Assembly: GCA_937141935.1 (NCBI GenBank)
Contig: CAKZQS010000029.1
Coordinates: forward strand, 1-64,000
Reading direction: 5' to 3'
From: an uncultured Ectothiorhodospiraceae bacterium
GTDB lineage: Bacteria; Pseudomonadota; Gammaproteobacteria; Nevskiales; Oceanococcaceae
Length of the DNA stretch: 64,000 bases
Shown here: positions 36,113 to 45,379 of the stretch, one piece after another
Position numbering within the stretch: the first letter of the stretch is position 1
Layout: every line of letters begins with the position of its first letter
The notes under the pieces: generated by a model
Told to the model about the DNA's origin: nothing
Databases searched by the model: none
The model's input: the letters and a program-made list of their open reading frames with translations, nothing else
Made by a program: the position numbers and the translations under genes

Positions 36113-37687
36113 CTAGAAGCTCTGCTCGCGGGTGGCGGTAAAGCGCAGCTCCGGCCAGCGCTCGATGGTCATGTCCAGGTTCACCCGCGAGTTGGCCAGG
36201 TAGACCAGCGCGCCGGAATGGTCGCGGGCCAGCCGCTCGGGGCTCTTGTCGATCAGCTTCTGCAGCTCGCGTTCCGGCCCGTCGATCCAACGCACGGTGT
36301 GGATCGAGGCCCCCTCGAACTTGGAGTTGACGCGGTATTCATCGCGCAGCCGCGCCTGCACCACGTCGAACTGCAGCACGCCGACCGCGCCCAGGATGAC
36401 CTCGTTGCCGACCAGCGGGCGGAAGACCTGCGTGGCGCCCTCCTCGCAGAGCTGGTCCAGGCCCTTGTGCAGCGCCTTGGCCTTCAGCGGATCGGCCAGC
36501 ATCACGCGGCGGAAGAGCTCGGGCGCGAAGTTGGGGATGCCGGTGAAGTGCAGCGCCTCGCCCTCGGAGAAGCTGTCGCCTATCGCAATCGTGCCGTGGT
36601 TGTGCAGGCCGATGATGTCGCCGGGGAAGGCCTGCTGCGCGGCCTCGCGCTCGCTGGCGAGGAAGGTCACCGCGTCGGAGATGCGCACGCCCTTGCCCAG
36701 GCGCACGCTGTGCAGCGTCATGCCCTTGCGGTATTCGCCGGAGCACACGCGCATGAAGGCGATGCGATCACGGTGGTTGGGGTCCATGTTTGCCTGGATC
36801 TTGAACACGAAGCCGCTGAGCTTGTCCTCGGTGGTGGTCACCGGGCGCTCCTGGGTCTCGCGCGGCTGCGGCGGCGGGGCCCACTCGACAAAGCCGTCCA
36901 GCAGCTCGCGGATGCCGAAGTTGCTGATGGCCGCGCCAAAGAACACCGGGGTCAGCTCGCCGGCGCGGTAGGCCTCCAGGTCGAAGGGCGTGCCGGCCTC
37001 TCGGATCAGCTCCACATCGTCCAGCAGCTGCTGGTAGGCATCGCCCAGCTTGGCCTCGTGGCCTTGCAGGCCCTCCAGCGTTTCGATGTCGCTGAGCTTG
37101 TCGCCCTTGCCGCTGTACAGGTAGATGCGGTCTTCCAGCAGGTGGTACACGCCGCGAAAAGCCCGGCCCATGCCGATGGGCCAGGTGATCGGCGTGCAGG
37201 CGATGTTCAGCACCTCCTCCACCTCGTCCAGCAGCTCCATCGGCTCGCGGCCCTCGCGGTCGAGCTTGTTGACGAAGGTGACGATGGGCGTCGTGCGCAG
37301 GCGGCAGACCTCCATCAGCTTGATCGTGCGCGCCTCGACGCCCTTGGCCGCGTCGATGACCATCAGCGCCGAATCGACCGCCGTCAGCGTGCGGTAGGTG
37401 TCCTCGGAAAAGTCCTCGTGGCCGGGCGTGTCCAGCAGGTTGACGATGCGCTCCTTGTAGGGGAACTGCATTACCGAGGTCGTGACCGAGATGCCGCGCT
37501 CCTGCTCCATGGCCATCCAGTCCGAGGTCGCATGCCGAGCCGCCTTGCGGCCCTTGACGGTGCCGGCCAGCTGGATCGCACCCCCGAACAGCAGCAGCTT
37601 CTCGGTCACCGTCGTCTTGCCGGCGTCCGGGTGCGAAATGATGGCGAAGGTGCGCCGTTTGTCGGCCTCGGCGGCGATGCGGGACAT
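36113..37687 (-). CDS. prfC: Peptide chain release factor 3
   Basis: RF3 is a GTPase that recycles class I release factors from the ribosome. From ATG 37687 the protein has 524 residues (529 in E. coli). The GTP-binding domain contains [31 protein letters not shown] and NKLDREGR, and domain II/III motifs follow. A longer open frame begins at 37741 but adds an unconserved stretch. No clear partner gene; ttcA lies upstream on the same strand. Confidence 0.96.
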   Translation of the reverse strand: MSRIAAEADKRRTFAIISHPDAGKTTVTEKLLLFGGAIQLAGTVKGRKAARHATSDWMAMEQERGISVTTSVMQFPYKERIVNLLDTPGHEDFSEDTYRTLTAVDSALMVIDAAKGVEARTIKLMEVCRLRTTPIVTFVNKLDREGREPMELLDEVEEVLNIACTPITWPIGMGRAFRGVYHLLEDRIYLYSGKGDKLSDIETLEGLQGHEAKLGDAYQQLLDDVELIREAGTPFDLEAYRAGELTPVFFGAAISNFGIRELLDGFVEWAPPPQPRETQERPVTTTEDKLSGFVFKIQANMDPNHRDRIAFMRVCSGEYRKGMTLHSVRLGKGVRISDAVTFLASEREAAQQAFPGDIIGLHNHGTIAIGDSFSEGEALHFTGIPNFAPELFRRVMLADPLKAKALHKGLDQLCEEGATQVFRPLVGNEVILGAVGVLQFDVVQARLRDEYRVNSKFEGASIHTVRWIDGPERELQKLIDKSPERLARDHSGALVYLANSRVNLDMTIERWPELRFTATREQSF

Positions 37688-37763
37688 GGGAGTGGGTCGG
37701 GCGAGGGGCCGCGTAGTGTAACGGTCGCTCGCCCCCGGCAATCGCCGATGGGTCGGCGCGTGC

Positions 37764-38717
37764 TTAAACGGGCCGCAGCGGAATCACGCCCGGCGCGGGG
37801 CCGGTGTCCGGCTCCGGCGCATCCAGCCAGGGGTCGGCCTCGCCGGCCTCACCGTCGACACGCAAGCCGGCGAAGTCGAACAGCTCGCGGTCGGCCAGTT
37901 GCGAGGGGGCCACGTGCTGTATGGCGCGGAAGATCTTGTACACGCGGTCGGGCTGGGTGCGGTCCCAGTCCTGAAGCATGCGACGGATGGTGACCCGCTG
38001 CAGGTTGGGCTGGCTGCCGCACAGCGTGCAAGGGATGATCGGAAAGCCCTGCTCTTCGGAATAGGCCTGCGTGTCGGCCTGCCGGCAATAGGCAAGCGGG
38101 CGGATCACGACATTGCGCCCGTCGTTGGACTTGAGCTTGGGCGGCATGGCGGCCATGCGCCCGCCGTGGAACAAGTTCAGGAACAGCGTTTCGACGATGT
38201 CGTCGAGGTGGTGGCCCAGCGCGATCTTGTTGTAGCCGTTCTCGTGCGCGTAGCGGTACAGCGCGCCACGGCGCAGGCGCGAGCACAGCCCGCACTGGGT
38301 CTTGCCCTCCGGCAGCACGCGCTGGACGACACTGTAGGTGTCCTGTTCCAGGATGTGAAAGGGCACGCCGCGCTCGCGCAGGTACTCGGGCAGCACATGC
38401 TCGGGAAAGCCGGGCTGCTTCTGGTCGAGGTTGACCGCGAAGAGCTCGAAATCCACCGGCGCCGCCTCGCGCAGCGCCAGCAGCATGTCGAGCATGGTGT
38501 AGCTGTCCTTGCCGCCGGACAGGCAGACCATCACGCGGTCGCCGCCCTCGATCATCTGGTAGTCGGCAATGGCCTGGCCCACCTGCCGGCGCAGCCGCTT
38601 GGCGCGCTTGTCGGCCTCGAGCTTGGCGCGACGCGGGTCGGCCGCGGGCGCGGCTTTGCCAGCGCTGCCGTTGATGTTGGTATTGACGGGGGAAGTCTGG
38701 GGGGGCGGACTGGACAT
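37764..38717 (-). CDS. ttcA: tRNA 2-thiocytidine(32) synthetase TtcA
   Basis: TtcA is an iron-sulfur enzyme that adds sulfur to C32 of tRNAs. The 317-residue protein has PP-loop SGGKDS at residues 67-72 and the cysteines of [10 protein letters not shown] and CTLCGSQPN that carry the [4Fe-4S] cluster. The N-terminal 40 residues are Pro/Ala/Lys-rich and less conserved. It is preceded by a 571-base non-coding stretch with a G-rich heptamer repeat on its coding strand. Confidence 0.96.
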   Translation of the reverse strand: MSSPPPQTSPVNTNINGSAGKAAPAADPRRAKLEADKRAKRLRRQVGQAIADYQMIEGGDRVMVCLSGGKDSYTMLDMLLALREAAPVDFELFAVNLDQKQPGFPEHVLPEYLRERGVPFHILEQDTYSVVQRVLPEGKTQCGLCSRLRRGALYRYAHENGYNKIALGHHLDDIVETLFLNLFHGGRMAAMPPKLKSNDGRNVVIRPLAYCRQADTQAYSEEQGFPIIPCTLCGSQPNLQRVTIRRMLQDWDRTQPDRVYKIFRAIQHVAPSQLADRELFDFAGLRVDGEAGEADPWLDAPEPDTGPAPGVIPLRPV

Positions 38718-39095
38718 GCGCCTATTGTAGTGGCCTCGCCGCGGAGTCCTCCGAGCGCGCTTGCCCGCGTGGGGAGGGCGCTTAGCGGAGCGGGCCGGCG
38801 GCGTAGCCCCCCGGGCGGATCTTGCGCCGCTGCGCGGTTCCCTCCCAGGTCGGCGCCTTGGTGGGGCCGGCCCGATGGGACGTCCGTGTCCCGCCGGGCC
38901 TCAATCCGCCATCCGGGCGGATTGACCCCAGTCGCCACCGACCTGTCCGGCGCAAGCCCTAACTGCCCGGGCGGCTACGCCGCCGGCCCTCGCGTGCGTA
39001 CGTCGGCAAGCGACCCACTCCAGGCAACGGCGCAAGGCCGCCCGCCGGGCCATGGCGCCGGCCCCAGGGCACCAACGCAGACCTCCGACCATCGC

Positions 39096-39144
39096 CCCCC
39101 AGCCCCCAGCCCCCAGCCCCCCGCCCCCAGCCCCCAGCCCCCAG
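39096..39144. repeat. Heptamer repeat, CCCCCAG x7 (one variant CCCCCCG)
   Basis: Seven consecutive 7-base units run from 39096 to 39144; the fourth is CCCCCCG. On the minus strand, the coding strand of ttcA, this reads (CTGGGGG)7, which can form stacked G-quadruplexes. Confidence 0.9.
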
Positions 39145-39236
39145 CAGCCTCGCCACCCAGCCGCCTCGGCCTGGCGCCGCCGGGCGGGTGAGTCGGCGCG
39201 CTCGACAGCCGGCCCGCGTACGCAGCGATCGCGCAT

Positions 39237-39263
39237 AAAAAAGGCCCGGCAATGCCGGGCCTT
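39237..39263 (-). terminator. Intrinsic terminator of fadE
   Basis: GGCCCGGCA and TGCCGGGCC form a 9-bp stem around a single A. On the minus strand they are followed by a T-run (the plus strand has six A at 39237-39242). It lies 26 bases after the fadE stop. Confidence 0.9.
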
Positions 39264-39288
39264 GGAGTACGAGCTTGGGCGCTGGGCC

Positions 39289-41760
39289 TTATGCGGCTTC
39301 GGCCTTGTTGGAGGCCACCGTGTGGGCTTGCCACACGGGCATCACCTTGGACCAGTCCTTGTTGAAGGCGTCGGTCAGCAGCGCGTCGCGACGCATCGTG
39401 TCGTAGGCGGCAACTTTCTCGACCTCTTCGGCCGTCAGCAGGCCCTTCTCCTGGCAGACCGCCAGCTGTTCCTCGACCGTGAAGGCCATCGGCGCAATGC
39501 CCTTGGCCACGGCCTTGTAGAACTTCAGGTACAGCGGCTCGACCTCGACCAGCGTGTTGAAGGTCAGCTCCATGCGGCCCACGGCGTCGTTGGGCTCGGT
39601 GGAGATGAAGCACTCCTGGGTCAGGCGGTCGCGCAGCGCGCTGGGCTGGAGGATGTGGTTGCCCAGCTTGCCGCTGGCCCGGTCCGACACGGCGGCGTAG
39701 GAGCGGCCGGTGGGGAAGACCATGAAGCGCAGGAAACGGCCAATGACGCGGTTCGGGAAGTTGGCAAAGAACTCCGTGAAGGCCTTGTCGATCTCGTAGA
39801 GCGCGTCATCCAGCACCCAGCGCACATAGGGCAGGTCTTCGGCGACCTCGCCCTCGTCGTGGTAGTACTTCAGCGTGGCCGAGGCCATGTAGAGCTGGCT
39901 GAGCACGTCGCCCAGGCGCGCCGACAGGCGCTCCTTGCGCTTGAGCTCGCCGCCGAGCACGAGCATCGTCACATCCGAGGTGAAGGCCAGCGCCGAACTC
40001 ATGCGCTCGAGCGCCTTGAAGTACTTCGCCGTCGGGCCCTTGACCGGGCTGCTGGCCAGCGCCGAGCCGGTCAGGCCCAGCGTCAGGGCCCGCACGCCGC
40101 GGTTGAGCGAGAAGCCCACGTGGCCCCAGAGCAGCTCGTCGAACTCCTCCAGGTCGTCGTTGCGCGCCGCCTCCATCTCCGGGAAGACGTAGGGGTGGCA
40201 ACGGATCGCGCCCTGGCCAAAGATCATCAGATTGCGCGTGAGGATGTTGGCCCCCTCGACGGTGATCGCAATCGGGATCGCGCGGAAGGCGCTGGACAGG
40301 TAGTTGCGCGGGCCGTCCATCACGCCACGGCCGCCGTGGATGTCCATCGCGTCGGTCAGCACCGTGCGCATCATCTGCGTCATGTGGTACTTGGCGATGG
40401 CCGTCACGACCGAGGGCGAGCAGCTGTCGACGGCCGACGCGGTCAGCCCGCGCACGGCCTCCAGCTTGTAGGTCAGGCCGGCGATCCGGCTCGAAGCCTC
40501 CTGCACGCCCTCGAACTGGCCCACGGAGGTCTTGAACTGGCGACGCACGCGGCCGAAGGCGCCGGTCATGCGGTAGGCCATCTTGCCCGCCGCGGCGGAC
40601 AGCGCCGGCAGCGAGATGCCGCGGCCGGCCGACAGGCACTCGACCAGCATGCGCCAGCCCTTGCCCGCCTTGTCGCGGCCACCGATGATGAAGTCCAGCG
40701 GCACGAAGACGTCCTTGCCGTTGATCGGCCCGTTCATGAAGGGCGTCTCGCAGGGGCGGTGGCGGCGGCCGATTTCCACGCCGGGGTAGTCGCTGGGCAG
40801 CAGCACGCAGGTGATGCCGTACTCGACCTTGTCCGGGTCACCGAGCAGGCCGTCCGGGTCATACAGCTTGACCGCCAGGCCCACGACGTCGGAGATCGGC
40901 GCCAGCGTGATCCAGCGCTTGGAGAAGTTCAGCTTCAGGCCGACGGTCTCCTCGCCGTTGTACTCGCCCTTGGTGACCACGGCGGTATCCGGGATCGCGC
41001 CGGCATCCGAGCCGGCCTCCGGGCCGGTCAGGCCAAAGCAGGGGATCAGCGTGCCGTCGGCCAGCTTGGGCAGAAACTCTTTCTTCTGCGCCTCGGTGCC
41101 GTAGTGCATCAGCAGCTCGCCCGGGCCGAGCGAGTTGGGCACCATCACCGTCACGGCGCCGACAATCGAGCGCGTGGCCAGCTTGGTCACCACGCAGCTC
41201 TGCGCATAGGCGGAGAAGCCCAGGCCGCCCCACTCCTTGCTGATCAGCATCGCGAAGAAGCGGTTCTCGCGCATGTAGGTCCAGACCTCGTCGGGCAGGT
41301 CCTTGTCCTCCATGACCTTCCAGTCGTCCATCATCCGGCACAGTTCTTCGGTCTCGTTATCGAGGAAGGACTGCTCCTCCGGGGTGAGCTGCGTGCGCTT
41401 GAAGCGCATCAGCTTGTCCCAGTCGGGCTTGCCGCGGAACATCTCGCCTTCCCACCAGACATCGCCGGCTTCCAGCGCTTCGCGCTCGGTGCTGGTCATG
41501 TCGGGCAGCACGGCCTTGAAGCCCTTGAAGATGGGCTTGGTGACGAGGCTGCGGCGCAGCGGCGTGATGTTGAACAGCGCGGCGACCGGCAGCAGGATGG
41601 CCAGCGCCACCGTCAGGCCGAAAGATCCCAGCGCGCCGACCAGATTCAGGCCGACAAAGAAGGCCAGGAAGGCGGCGGTCCAGATCCACAGTCGGGCGCC
41701 CACATAGGCCAGCACCCAGAACAGGGCGAGGCCGGCGAGCAGGCTCAGGGTAATGGTCAT
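39289..41760 (-). CDS. fadE: Acyl-CoA dehydrogenase FadE
   Basis: FadE performs the first step of beta-oxidation, desaturating acyl-CoA with FAD. The 823-residue length is typical of the large FadE class (814 in E. coli). The N-terminus holds two or three hydrophobic segments (LFWVLAYVGARLWIWTAAFLAF, read as VLAYVGARLWIWTAAFLAF), suggesting membrane association. The dehydrogenase core has WGGLGFSAYAQS, PCFGLTGPEAGSDA, WITLAPISDV and NDAVGRMELTFN. It is transcribed right after the TetR regulator, 30 bases apart, and ends at a clear terminator. Confidence 0.96.
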   Translation of the reverse strand: MTITLSLLAGLALFWVLAYVGARLWIWTAAFLAFFVGLNLVGALGSFGLTVALAILLPVAALFNITPLRRSLVTKPIFKGFKAVLPDMTSTEREALEAGDVWWEGEMFRGKPDWDKLMRFKRTQLTPEEQSFLDNETEELCRMMDDWKVMEDKDLPDEVWTYMRENRFFAMLISKEWGGLGFSAYAQSCVVTKLATRSIVGAVTVMVPNSLGPGELLMHYGTEAQKKEFLPKLADGTLIPCFGLTGPEAGSDAGAIPDTAVVTKGEYNGEETVGLKLNFSKRWITLAPISDVVGLAVKLYDPDGLLGDPDKVEYGITCVLLPSDYPGVEIGRRHRPCETPFMNGPINGKDVFVPLDFIIGGRDKAGKGWRMLVECLSAGRGISLPALSAAAGKMAYRMTGAFGRVRRQFKTSVGQFEGVQEASSRIAGLTYKLEAVRGLTASAVDSCSPSVVTAIAKYHMTQMMRTVLTDAMDIHGGRGVMDGPRNYLSSAFRAIPIAITVEGANILTRNLMIFGQGAIRCHPYVFPEMEAARNDDLEEFDELLWGHVGFSLNRGVRALTLGLTGSALASSPVKGPTAKYFKALERMSSALAFTSDVTMLVLGGELKRKERLSARLGDVLSQLYMASATLKYYHDEGEVAEDLPYVRWVLDDALYEIDKAFTEFFANFPNRVIGRFLRFMVFPTGRSYAAVSDRASGKLGNHILQPSALRDRLTQECFISTEPNDAVGRMELTFNTLVEVEPLYLKFYKAVAKGIAPMAFTVEEQLAVCQEKGLLTAEEVEKVAAYDTMRRDALLTDAFNKDWSKVMPVWQAHTVASNKAEAA

Positions 41761-41790
41761 CGCAATGACTCCTGTGACTTGGGGGAGAGT

Positions 41791-42384
41791 TCAGCCCGCC
41801 TTGCGCAGCGGCTCCAGGGCCGGCTGCCGGGGGACGAGCGTGTTGATGCACAGGCGCAGGTATTCGTGCATGTCCTGCCCCTGGGGGAGTGCATCGGGGT
41901 TGTCGCGGGCCAGCTGCAGGCTGCCCACAAATGTCGAATAGGCAAAGGCCGCCCAGCGCTTGGCTTCGGCGGGGCTGCGCACCAGCTGCTCATAGCAGGC
42001 GCGAATGAATTCCAGCCGGCGTTCGGTCACGCGGGCCATCACCTCGGCCACCAGCGGGTCGGGGCTGGAGGCGGCCAGCGCCAGCATCAGCCGGCCCGAG
42101 CGCGAGGAGGTGCTGGCGGCGCGGAACACCGCCTGAATGCGCTTGCGCGGGTCGGAAATCTCGTCCGCCATCGCAATGATGTCGTCGGTTTCCTGGGTTT
42201 CCCACAGCGCCAGCGCCGCCTGCAGCAGGGCCTTACGGCTGCGGAAGTGCCAATAGAAGCTGCCCTTGGTCACCTTCAGCTCGCGCGCCAGGGACTCGAT
42301 GGACACGGCCGCGACGCCGCCCTGCGCAATCGCGTCCAGCGCGGCGCGGGCCCAGTCTTCGGCGGTGAGGTTGGCTTGCTTCAT
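41791..42384 (-). CDS. TetR-family regulator upstream of fadE
   Basis: The 197-residue protein has an N-terminal helix-turn-helix with IESLARELKVTKGSFYWHF, typical of TetR. The C-terminal ligand domain is variable. It forms a likely operon with fadE. Two palindromes of the form CATAC-N6-GTATG(T) lie just upstream, suggesting autoregulation. Fatty-acyl-CoA or a related lipid is a plausible ligand from context, but this is inference. ATG 42384 is preferred; the frame is open further to 42423 into the operator. Confidence 0.93.
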   Translation of the reverse strand: MKQANLTAEDWARAALDAIAQGGVAAVSIESLARELKVTKGSFYWHFRSRKALLQAALALWETQETDDIIAMADEISDPRKRIQAVFRAASTSSRSGRLMLALAASSPDPLVAEVMARVTERRLEFIRACYEQLVRSPAEAKRWAAFAYSTFVGSLQLARDNPDALPQGQDMHEYLRLCINTLVPRQPALEPLRKAG

Positions 42385-42388
42385 CGTC

Positions 42389-42404
42389 CATACGCAGGCG
42401 TATT
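42389..42404. promoter_or_regulatory. TetR operator 1 upstream of tetR-fadE
   Basis: CATACGCAGGCGTATT has arms CATAC and GTATT with a 6-base centre; the inner part ATACGC-AG-GCGTAT is a perfect palindrome. It sits 5 bases upstream of the TetR start codon. Confidence 0.75.
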
Positions 42405-42415
42405 GTGCGAGGCAA

Positions 42416-42431
42416 CATACCACCGCGTATG
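42416..42431. promoter_or_regulatory. TetR operator 2 upstream of tetR-fadE
   Basis: CATACCACCGCGTATG matches CATAC-N6-GTATG exactly and is 27 bases from operator 1. The arrangement is typical of dimer sites of a self-regulating TetR protein. Confidence 0.75.
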
Positions 42432-42468
42432 GTGGCCGGTCAAGCGGCTCCGGGGGGCGCGCCGGGCG

Positions 42469-43650
42469 CTAGCAGGCCTGCCCGGCGGCGTGCCCCGAGG
42501 CCCAGGCCCACTGGAAGTTGTAGCCCCCGAGCCAGCCGGTGACATCGAGCACCTCGCCCACGAAATACAGCCCCGGCACGCGGCGCGATTCGAAGGTTTT
42601 CGAGGACACCTGCGCCGTGTCCACGCCCCCCAGCGTCACCTCGGCCGTGCGGTAGCCCTCGGTGCCGCTGGGCTTGAGCGGCCAGGCGCGCAGGCGTTGC
42701 GCCATTGCGGCCAGCGCCTCGTCGCGAAACTGCTGCAGCGGCCGCTCCCAGCCGGCCAGCGCGGCCAGGCGCTGGGCCAGGCGCCGCGGCGGGCGTTCGG
42801 CCAGCAGCGTGCCGGCCTGCACACCCGGCCGCGCGGCCTTGGCGGCACGCAGCCAGTCGCCCAGCTCGGGGTCGGGCAGCAGGTCCAGCGTCAGCGGCGT
42901 GCCGGGCTCCCAATAATTGGAGATCTGCAGGATCGCCGGGCCGGACAGGCCGCGGTGCGTGTACAGCAACCCGGCCTCAAAGCGCTGCTCCGGGGTTTGC
43001 GCCCCGGCCTGCTCGATAGCCACGCCGGCCAGGCCCTCGATGTCGTCCAGCGGCTGCCCACTGAGCGTCAGCGGCACCAGTCCGGCGCGCGTCGGCTGGA
43101 GCGCATGACCAAACTGCTGGGCCAGGGCGTAGCCAAAGCCGCTGGCGCCCATCTTCGGAATCGACAGCCCGCCGCTGGCCACGACCAGCGACTCGCCCTG
43201 CAGCGGGCCCCGGTTCGTGCGCAGCGTATAGCCCCCCTCCGGCCGCAGGCCGACCTCGCTGATCGCGACGTCGGTGTCGATCTGCACGCCCGCCGCGCTG
43301 GCTTCTGCCAGCAGCAGGCCCAGGATGTCCTTCGAGGAGCGGTCGCAGAACAGCTGACCGCGTTCCTTCTCGTGGTAGGGCACGCCGTGGGCCTCGACCA
43401 GCGCGATGAAGTCCGCCGGCGTGTAGCGGGCCAGCGCCGAGCGGCAGAAATGCGGGTTGGCCGAGAGGTAGTGGGCCGGGCTCACCTCGAGGTTGGTGAA
43501 ATTGCAGCGCCCGCCGCCGCTCATCAGGATCTTTTTGCCGACCTTGTTGCTGCCCTCAAGCACGCGCACGCGGCGGCCGCGGCGGCCCGCCGCAATCGCG
43601 CACATCAGGCCGGCGGCGCCGCCGCCGATGATCAGGACCTCGCTGTGCAT
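42469..43650 (-). CDS. HI0933-like flavoprotein (NAD(P)/FAD-dependent oxidoreductase)
   Basis: The 393-residue protein has an N-terminal Rossmann motif VLIIGGGAAGLMCAIAAGRRG, read as IIGGGAAGLMCAIAAGR, followed by the family mark KILMSGGGRCNFTN. The C-terminus contains YFVGEVLDVTGWLGGYNFQWA, shortened here to GEVLDVTGWLGGYNFQWA. These flavoproteins, sometimes called BaiN-like, have no settled reaction in most bacteria. ATG 43650 gives the conserved N-terminus. Confidence 0.9.
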   Translation of the reverse strand: MHSEVLIIGGGAAGLMCAIAAGRRGRRVRVLEGSNKVGKKILMSGGGRCNFTNLEVSPAHYLSANPHFCRSALARYTPADFIALVEAHGVPYHEKERGQLFCDRSSKDILGLLLAEASAAGVQIDTDVAISEVGLRPEGGYTLRTNRGPLQGESLVVASGGLSIPKMGASGFGYALAQQFGHALQPTRAGLVPLTLSGQPLDDIEGLAGVAIEQAGAQTPEQRFEAGLLYTHRGLSGPAILQISNYWEPGTPLTLDLLPDPELGDWLRAAKAARPGVQAGTLLAERPPRRLAQRLAALAGWERPLQQFRDEALAAMAQRLRAWPLKPSGTEGYRTAEVTLGGVDTAQVSSKTFESRRVPGLYFVGEVLDVTGWLGGYNFQWAWASGHAAGQAC

Positions 43651-43752
43651 GGAGCGCTGCTGGCAAAAACAGGGCGCCATACTAGCGGCGTCGCCGCTGG
43701 CCGCCCGCCCGCCAGCCCGGCGTGGTGACCGCTGCGACCGTCGCGCGGCGCC

Positions 43753-44154
43753 TTAGCCGCGGGCCAGCAGGCGGTCCTCCGCGCGCAGCCAGAACAGCGC
43801 CAGGCAGGCCGCCAGCATCGGCCAGGCGGCGAAGAACAGCAGGTTGGGGCCCTCGAAGGGGTTCAGGTATTGCTGGTAGGAAGAGAGGGTCGACACCGCA
43901 TGCAGCAGCAGCACCGCGCCGTAGGTGTAGGTCTTGGCGATGCCGGCGACGAAAGCCAGCAGCAGCGCCAGTTCGGCCAGCGCGATGCCCAACAGCAGCG
44001 TGGGGGTGACCCCGCCGATGAAATAGAACTTCTCGTACACGGCGGCGGCGTGGTCGGGGTTCAGGATCTTGTCGATGGTCCACATCAACATCACCAAAAA
44101 GACCGACAGGCGCAGCAGCAACAGGCTCAAGGGCAGGCGATCGGGGGTGTTCAT
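43753..44154 (-). CDS. DoxX-like small membrane protein
   Basis: The 133-residue protein has about four membrane segments: LLLLRLSVFLVMLMWTIDKI, then TPTLLLGIALAELALLLAFV, YGAVLLLHAVSTLSSY and LLFFAAWPMLAACLALFW. Size and layout match DoxX/MauE-type quinol-linked membrane proteins, but no catalytic residue identifies it. It is divergent from the sigma factor gene across 115 bases, so it may belong to the same redox stress response. Confidence 0.65.
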   Translation of the reverse strand: MNTPDRLPLSLLLLRLSVFLVMLMWTIDKILNPDHAAAVYEKFYFIGGVTPTLLLGIALAELALLLAFVAGIAKTYTYGAVLLLHAVSTLSSYQQYLNPFEGPNLLFFAAWPMLAACLALFWLRAEDRLLARG

Positions 44155-44269
44155 GGGCGATACAGTGCAGGGTGTGTCCGGCGGACGGCCCGGCCGCGGC
44201 CCTGATTGCACGCGCTGCAGGCAATCGTGCGCCGGCTACGCGCGTCTGTGTGGCATAAGCTCGCAGCAG

Positions 44270-44767
44270 ATGCCCATGCCCGCACTCGACGACGACCTGC
44301 TGAACCAGGCCTACCGCTACGCCACGGCGCTGTGCGGCGAGCGGGATTTGGCCATGGATCTGGTGCATGCCAGCTACGTCAAATACCTGGAACGCCCGGC
44401 CAGCACGGCCCGCGACCCGCAGCGCTATTTTTTGCGCGCGGTGCGCAACACCTTCCTGGATCGCAAGCGCCACGAGGCGCGTTGGCAGTACGAGGAGGAG
44501 GAGCAGGCCGACCGCGTCGTGGGGCTGGACACCTGCGCGCTGGAGGCGCTGGTGGTCAACCAGGACCTGCTGGCCCGCCTGTGGGCGCAGCTCAATGCCG
44601 CCGAACGCGAGGTGCTGTACCTGTGGGCGGTGGAGGAATACACCGTTGATGAAATCGCACAACTCACCGAAACCCCGCGCGGCACGCTGCTGTCGCGGCT
44701 GCACCGGTTGAAGAAGCGCGTCGCCGGCCGCACGGATGTGGCGCGCCCGGCAGGAGCCCTGCAATGA
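44270..44767 (+). CDS. ECF-type RNA polymerase sigma factor
   Basis: The 165-residue protein has sigma-70 regions 2 (AYRYATALCGERDLAMDLVH, then YFLRAVRNTFLDRKR) and 4 (NAAEREVLYLWAVEEYTVDEIAQLT, cut here as LWAVEEYTVDEIAQLT, with GTLLSRLHRLKKRV). ATG 44270 is one of two close starts (44276). The stop overlaps the next start by 4 bases (ATGA), the usual coupling with an anti-sigma gene. Confidence 0.9.
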   Translation: MPMPALDDDLLNQAYRYATALCGERDLAMDLVHASYVKYLERPASTARDPQRYFLRAVRNTFLDRKRHEARWQYEEEEQADRVVGLDTCALEALVVNQDLLARLWAQLNAAEREVLYLWAVEEYTVDEIAQLTETPRGTLLSRLHRLKKRVAGRTDVARPAGALQ

Positions 44768-45363
44768 ATGCCCCGGACCCCCGTTCCGCCCCGCTGAAAC
44801 CGGCGCTGCGGAAACTCTTTGAGGACGTCGCGCTGTCGCGCGAAGAACTCGCCGCCCTGCGCCAGCTGGAGCGCCCGGCCAATGCGGGCCGCCGGCGCCT
44901 GCTGCTGGCCGCGGCCTCCACCGCCGGCGTGGCCCTGCTCGGCCACGGTGTCTGGCGCGCCACGCGCGGCGAGCCCGTCGACGCCGTCTTCGAGCGCGTG
45001 GCCGAGGTGCACCTGGCCAGCTTCCCGCTGGCGGTCGAGGCCAGCGATCTGCGCGAGTTGCAGCGCGTCTTTGCCGCCTCCGGCTTCATGCTCCGCGACT
45101 CGGCCCCGCTGGCCAGCCTGGGCGGCCAGCTGCTCGGCGCCCGGCCCTGTCACCTGCTGGAGCGGGCCGCCGCCGAGCTGCGCTTCGTGCTGCCCGATGG
45201 CGGCTGGGCCACCGTGCTGCAGGCCGCCTATGTGGCCGAGGTCTTCGGCCGGCTGCCCGACATCGGTCACAACGCGGAGCCGCTGACCCGCGTGCTGCGC
45301 GGCCTGGAGTGCCGGGTCTGGTGTGACCGCGGCGTGGTTTTTGCCAAGGCGCGTGCCGCGTGA
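44764..45363 (+). CDS. Putative membrane anti-sigma factor
   Basis: The 199-residue protein has an N-terminal cytoplasmic helix-rich part, one predicted membrane segment (RRLLLAAASTAGVALLGHGV) at about 45-63, and a C-terminal domain with LLGARPCHLLERAAAELRF. The position right after the sigma gene and the one-TM layout are those of anti-sigma factors; no zinc-binding HxxxCxxC motif is seen, so it is not a classic ZAS protein. The call rests largely on context. Confidence 0.6.
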   Translation: MNAPDPRSAPLKPALRKLFEDVALSREELAALRQLERPANAGRRRLLLAAASTAGVALLGHGVWRATRGEPVDAVFERVAEVHLASFPLAVEASDLRELQRVFAASGFMLRDSAPLASLGGQLLGARPCHLLERAAAELRFVLPDGGWATVLQAAYVAEVFGRLPDIGHNAEPLTRVLRGLECRVWCDRGVVFAKARAA

Positions 45364-45379
45364 ATTCGGAGCCTGTGCG

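Larger units (their letters stand above)
38718..39288. other. Long non-coding interval upstream of ttcA, downstream of fadE
   Basis: No gene was recognised. The interval holds a heptamer repeat (39096-39144), the fadE terminator (39237-39263) and three CCGGGCGG motifs near 38812, 38912 and 38968. The ttcA promoter should be within the right part. Open frames here are compositional and lack conserved motifs. Confidence 0.55.

Noticed and set aside
37688-37741. Upstream start for prfC at 37741
   Set aside because: Residues before [14 protein letters not shown] are not conserved and the region should hold the promoter.
39096-39144. Possible CRISPR array
   Set aside because: Units are 7 bases, contiguous and lack spacers.
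39052-43728. A 1558-residue open frame on the plus strand opposite fadE, tetR and the flavoprotein
   Set aside because: It has the same shadow-type composition and spans several real genes on the other strand, with no domain.
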